Of a stretch of DNA of 64,000 bases, positions 59,115 to 64,000 are shown in pieces. Position 1 is the first letter of the stretch, and the number at the start of each line of letters is the position of its first letter. The notes below the pieces were generated by a model. The model was not told where the DNA came from, did not search any database, and saw nothing but the letters and a program-made list of their open reading frames with translations. The stretch is from Ulva prolifera (taxonomy: Eukaryota > Chlorophyta > Ulvophyceae > Ulvales > Ulvaceae), in NCBI GenBank assembly GCA_023078555.1, contig CM041202.1, positions 434,001-498,000 of the forward strand, given 5' to 3'. The position numbers were made by a program, and so were the translations under genes.

Positions 59115-59954
59115 ATGGGCTACCATCAGGCGTGCCTGAGGGGAGTCTTCGGGCAGATCTGGCGAGGCTCGCACAGACCGCCACGCTCCTGGCCAACACA
59201 AGGGCTACTCTGTGTTGAATGCACATCCAGATGCTGTTTTCGTCAGCCGCCGGCTTTGTCACTGACAGGTTCTTTATCTGACATGTACAGTGCACAATCG
59301 CTGGCGAAGCTGTGTATGGCGCAAGACAATCGTAGCGGATCACCATCTAGTCGATTTTTCTACAACACGAGTCTGTGCTGCTTCGCTAGAGTAGTGCAGC
59401 TGATTTCAGCACTCGGCCATGTCGAGGTGGTGAGTGATGTCCAGCGAAAAGTAAGCGACTGCATTTCGTGGCTGGCCAATGTAGCAGTCGATTTTCTAGT
59501 TTTGCCTGAGGTGGCTGGTGGAGAGACTCCTGACATGATTGACTGTTTTGCGTGTCCGCCAGGTGATCGTGGTTGTTGTCTTACTGGCCCACAGAGCGTG
59601 TTGTCCGCTGCGCTTAGCGAATCAGGCTGTTCAATAAATATGTATTTAGACGTGCACCTACAGGCCCGATATGGCTGCGGATACCTTTGCTCGCGCCTGC
59701 AGCTGACAAATCCAGCATGGCCCGCTGGTGCAGCCCTTAGGCGAAGCCAGACGACTGCCCAGTCAACATGTGAGCAGCTAGAATTTCATCTGATATCACT
59801 GCATGCCTACGTCACCTTGGTGACCTCTCTTTTGCTGAACAGGCTCTGCCTTGTGCCACGAAGAGTTGTGCACCACAACTCCCTCTGTACCGCGCCCCCT
59901 GGCCCGCCATTGGCCTATTTTGGGATGGTAATATATTGTGGTGATAGAATATGA
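59115..59954 (+). CDS. Hypothetical cysteine-rich ORF
   Basis: An intronless frame of 279 residues from ATG to TGA. It is cysteine-rich (for example FACPPGDRGCCLTGP and RYGCGYLCSRLQL), with hydrophobic stretches near the middle and end (ISWLANVAVDFLVLPEV; YVTLVTSLLLNRLCLV). There is no signal peptide and no recognised domain. At this base composition a frame of this length is unusual but not impossible by chance. The lack of introns sets it apart from the neighbouring genes. Confidence 0.28.
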   Translation: MGYHQACLRGVFGQIWRGSHRPPRSWPTQGLLCVECTSRCCFRQPPALSLTGSLSDMYSAQSLAKLCMAQDNRSGSPSSRFFYNTSLCCFARVVQLISALGHVEVVSDVQRKVSDCISWLANVAVDFLVLPEVAGGETPDMIDCFACPPGDRGCCLTGPQSVLSAALSESGCSINMYLDVHLQARYGCGYLCSRLQLTNPAWPAGAALRRSQTTAQSTCEQLEFHLISLHAYVTLVTSLLLNRLCLVPRRVVHHNSLCTAPPGPPLAYFGMVIYCGDRI

Positions 59955-59959
59955 CATAC

Positions 59960-60594
59960 GTTGGGGCTAGCTATTTGGGTGCAAAGTACCAGTGGATGGG
60001 CAAATAGCATGTGTCGCCAGGTGGCCAAGCTGCCACAACGCAATTGTCATGCGATCGGCTTGAGACTTGTCTTCGATTTATGTAGTCATGCTCAATGCTG
60101 TCGTGTTGTTTGAGTGTCAGTGGTGGGGTGATGTGTGATCTGGACAAGCTTGGCTCAGAGGACACATTTTAGAGGCCTGTGGGAAGGCAGAAGAGAATTA
60201 CAAATAAAGATCGAAGCTAATGGACTGAATATGCGTATCTATAGACTCCAGAGTGGGCCCCACTGATCACATCTACATCATTCAGGCCTCTTGAAATTTC
60301 GTAGCCCATGATACCTTGTGTGGTCCCAAATCTCACTAAGTTAAGGGCGGTGTGACAAAATTCTTTCTTGTAATGATGCAAAGGAAACGGCTACGACAGA
60401 TGACCCTTAGTGGTGACCGGGGCACACGAGGCGCGGCTCGTTATGCAATCGCAGACAGCGTGCAGGTCACACAACAGGAAGATTCTCCATCTCAGCGCTA
60501 GGCTGATTCGCTGTGCTGGCGCGCTGTGTTGTTATTGTGAGAAGGGTGACGGAATGTGTGAGCCATGCAGACGTCAAGAGCTGGCTCGGGCCGC
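59960..60594. other. Intergenic, no supported gene
   Basis: AT-richer stretch without open frames of note. Confidence 0.4.
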
Positions 60595-61333
60595 ATCTGC
60601 ATCAGGGCTCTACATCCCGGTATTTTCCTGTTGGGAAAACCGAAGCCGTACCCCTTTTTTGGTCGGGTTGGCCCCGATATGGAGCCTGCTGGATGTCGGG
60701 GTTTCCCGACGACCCCTTCATGGGGGGTGTCACAAATAAATTTCGGGTGATTTGTACTAGCGATATAAGAGTCACAAACAGAACATGTCCAACAGGGAGC
60801 CTTATTGACTGGGCCTTGATATACACTCCATGGATACTCAAGCTGGCGATCGCGAACTTTCGTTTCAGACAATCGTGGCGTATCGCCTGAGCGTTCTGCA
60901 GTCATTTTCTTCGAACAACTGGATTTGTTGCTGTTCATAAGGCTAATTAGGTCGGCTGATGCAGAAGTTTAGGCCGTGCGCATGCCCTTGACCAGTGAAC
61001 CCGAACGAATTCGAATGCAAGGTCATTCTCGCAATGCGCAAGCAGCAAGCAACACTGTTGTGACTCAACGGGTGGATACTCTTTCATTGCAATATGTATC
61101 TGGTGCCTTCAGGCCCGCTAAGCTGTCGGGACCAGGGCCGACAGGATTTCGGGGTCCCGACAAGCTGTCGGCGTTTGTCGGCGGTCCCGCAGCACCATTG
61201 GCGGCCTGCGGGCACGCCCGCCTGCACCCCCCTGGCTTGTCGGGAAAACCGACGGCTCGCTTCGCTCACGGTCGGTTTTTTGGCCTTTTCCATTTTTTTT
61301 GTCGGGAAACCGATCGGGATGTAGAGTCCTGAT
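60595..61333 (-). mobile_element. Decayed, interrupted copy of the 404-bp transposon
   Basis: 60595-60735 matches the reverse complement of the right half of the 35164-35567 element (GGGCTCTACATCCCGGTATT, then GGCCCCGATATGGAGCCTGC). 61116-61333 matches the reverse complement of its left half, ending GATCGGGATGTAGAG. About 380 unrelated bases separate the halves, so an insertion has split the copy or two copies lie side by side. Confidence 0.65.
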
Positions 61334-61369
61334 CTTCTTGCATATAGAATGCATTCTATATGCAAGAAG
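61334..61369. repeat. 36-bp perfect palindrome at the transposon edge
   Basis: CTTCTTGCATATAGAATG followed directly by its exact reverse complement, immediately after the terminal match of the decayed transposon copy. Confidence 0.9.
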
Positions 61370-61928
61370 TCAGCAAATCGGGACGGTGCCTCTTCGAGGA
61401 AATCAGTGCGAGCGCGCGACAGCAGGCAGTGTCCCCGTAGCACAATTTTTCCGCAATGAGCGCAAAAGCACCATCACCCAGTCCGTGGAACCAACTTAGT
61501 GCTACTCCGCAGCTCGCTGTTGGCTACCGCACGGGGGCAAGGAGCTGCGATAAGAGTCACCTCTCCGGTGTAGACCCGCTCGAGGAGGTGCAGCACGTCC
61601 GGGTGAGGAAACCTTTTGATTTCAGGGAAGTTCATCGAAGCATCTTGCTGCGGTCTGGAGTCACACAATGAGGGACATGCTGAATGAAGAGCTTATTCTA
61701 TTCACGGTTGGCACCTGCTCGCAAACTGCATGTTGCACTCACGGGGGAGCATGCTTCGTTGCGATGGGGACGTTTCAGCAGCCTTTACCTTACGCCCGCA
61801 CTAAATGTGCTCTGCCGCTTGGTACTGGGGTGGTTGATTGGTCGAACCAGCGTCAAATCTCAGATCAAGAGGTCCTTGCATGTTCGCTTCATTCGTGGTC
61901 TCTGCCTCTATGCCATCAATTGCTTCAG

Positions 61929-62655
61929 GTTCAAGGATTCACCGCAGTGAAGCAAATTTCCGTTGTGCGTGTGATAAGGCTACCGGCAGGTATCGGCTGC
62001 GTGCCAAGGCCAGGCCCTGGCCGGGCCTGAGTTGCGATGGCAACATGACCTTGCCAATAGGGTTTTGGGTATGGCTTCTGATCTGCCTGCCACTCGCACT
62101 CCTCTGCAGCCATGTCAGTCAGACGATCGCTAGCATGTTGCGTGACGTCTTGTCACACCGTCCATGTTGCAGACAGCTGAGGCTTATAATCTGTTTGCGC
62201 TTTATCGTTCGAGAATTTATTTCCTTGTCTCCCTGCAGCGGGGTGAAGACGGTGTGAACACGTGGAATACATATCTGCGTACACCACCGCATGCGCCCTC
62301 ATTCACCTGTGGCTGCAGATTTATGACAAGCGACAACGTGTCGTGCCACTCGTGCAGCCAGCTCACCCTTGGAAATTGCACGTCCTGCTCCCACTGCCAC
62401 ATGCCGTTCGGCCAGCTCTGCGGCTTTTTCATATCTAATCGGTACGCCTGGAACGTTGACGACGCCCATCCGACAAAGGAGTGGGTCTGCCGTGACCTTT
62501 ACAATTGTTCCGGGCACCGCTTGCGCCGCGGCTGGGCGCCCACAGGCATCATGTGCGTGGCCAGCCCGCCCCTCACACTCCCAGGCGCAACGGGCCAAGC
62601 CTACGCACTCTGTTCGTTATCGGCTTGTGTACCATGTTTGGATTTAGCCATATGA
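61929..62655 (+). CDS. Possible cysteine-rich single-pass membrane protein, partial
   Basis: One exon from about 61929 to 62113 encodes a cysteine pair (FRCACDKATGRYRL), LSCDGN, and a hydrophobic segment (LPIGFWVWLLICLPLALL), ending at a GTCAGT donor. A second block, 62239-62655 after CTGCAG, is cysteine-dense: FTCGCRF, VSCHSCSQL, NCTSCSHC, FGQLCGF, WVCRDLYNC. An upstream start was not found, and the phase between the blocks is unproven because a small exon could lie between them. The CAC-D-x-GRY pattern is faintly EGF-like. No family is assigned. Confidence 0.33.
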
Positions 62656-62659
62656 TATC

Positions 62660-64000
<1,341 letters not shown>

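Overview
This is nuclear DNA of a eukaryote, most likely a chlorophyte green alga, possibly a trebouxiophyte. Reasons: genes are split by many short GT-AG introns whose donors are mostly GTGCG or GTGTG and whose acceptors are mostly TGCAG. Coding exons are moderately GC-rich. TGTAA sits downstream of several stops. A plant-type GT31 glycosyltransferase is present. No prokaryotic operon, rRNA, tRNA or CRISPR array was seen. All exon structures below were worked out by eye from splice sites, reading phase and comparison between paralogues, without transcripts.

Layout. Positions 1-7931 (minus) hold most of a long coiled-coil protein that runs off the left edge. From 8949 to 47862 lies the main feature: five paralogous genes, here called A (8949-12055, minus), B (20463-23435, minus), C (30094-33543, minus), D (38410-41578, plus) and E (43132-47862, plus). 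Each has seven coding exons. Each encodes a signal peptide, an alanine-rich module of about 390 residues with 14 cysteines conserved in all five, and a fast-evolving tail that is strongly basic (Lys-rich in A and B, Arg-rich in C, D and E). I know of no named family with this design. Gaps between these genes hold a new-looking secreted protein with a duplicated cysteine domain (16307-18501, plus), a possible decayed sixth family member (14458-14768, minus), a 404-bp terminal-inverted-repeat transposon (35164-35567), coiled-coil exon remnants (35880-36474, minus) and dispersed repeats.

The right part holds an unrecognised two-exon gene (48859-49952, minus) and a Golgi-type GT31 beta-1,3-galactosyltransferase-like gene (52111-54759, plus). 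It then becomes repeat-rich: an inverted-repeat foldback element (55998-56267), a field of GC-rich small palindromes (57080-58430), a decayed second copy of the transposon (60595-61333) next to a 36-bp perfect palindrome, a possible cysteine-rich membrane protein (61929-62655) and a (CA)n microsatellite of about 490 bp that reaches the window end.

Inferred theme: the five paralogues look like secreted structural proteins in which a disulfide-bonded helical module carries a polycation to the wall, matrix or another extracellular polyanion. Copies A and B are a recent duplication that also kept introns and promoter motifs. The GT31 enzyme could act on Pro-rich secreted proteins such as E, but nothing in the sequence links them directly.
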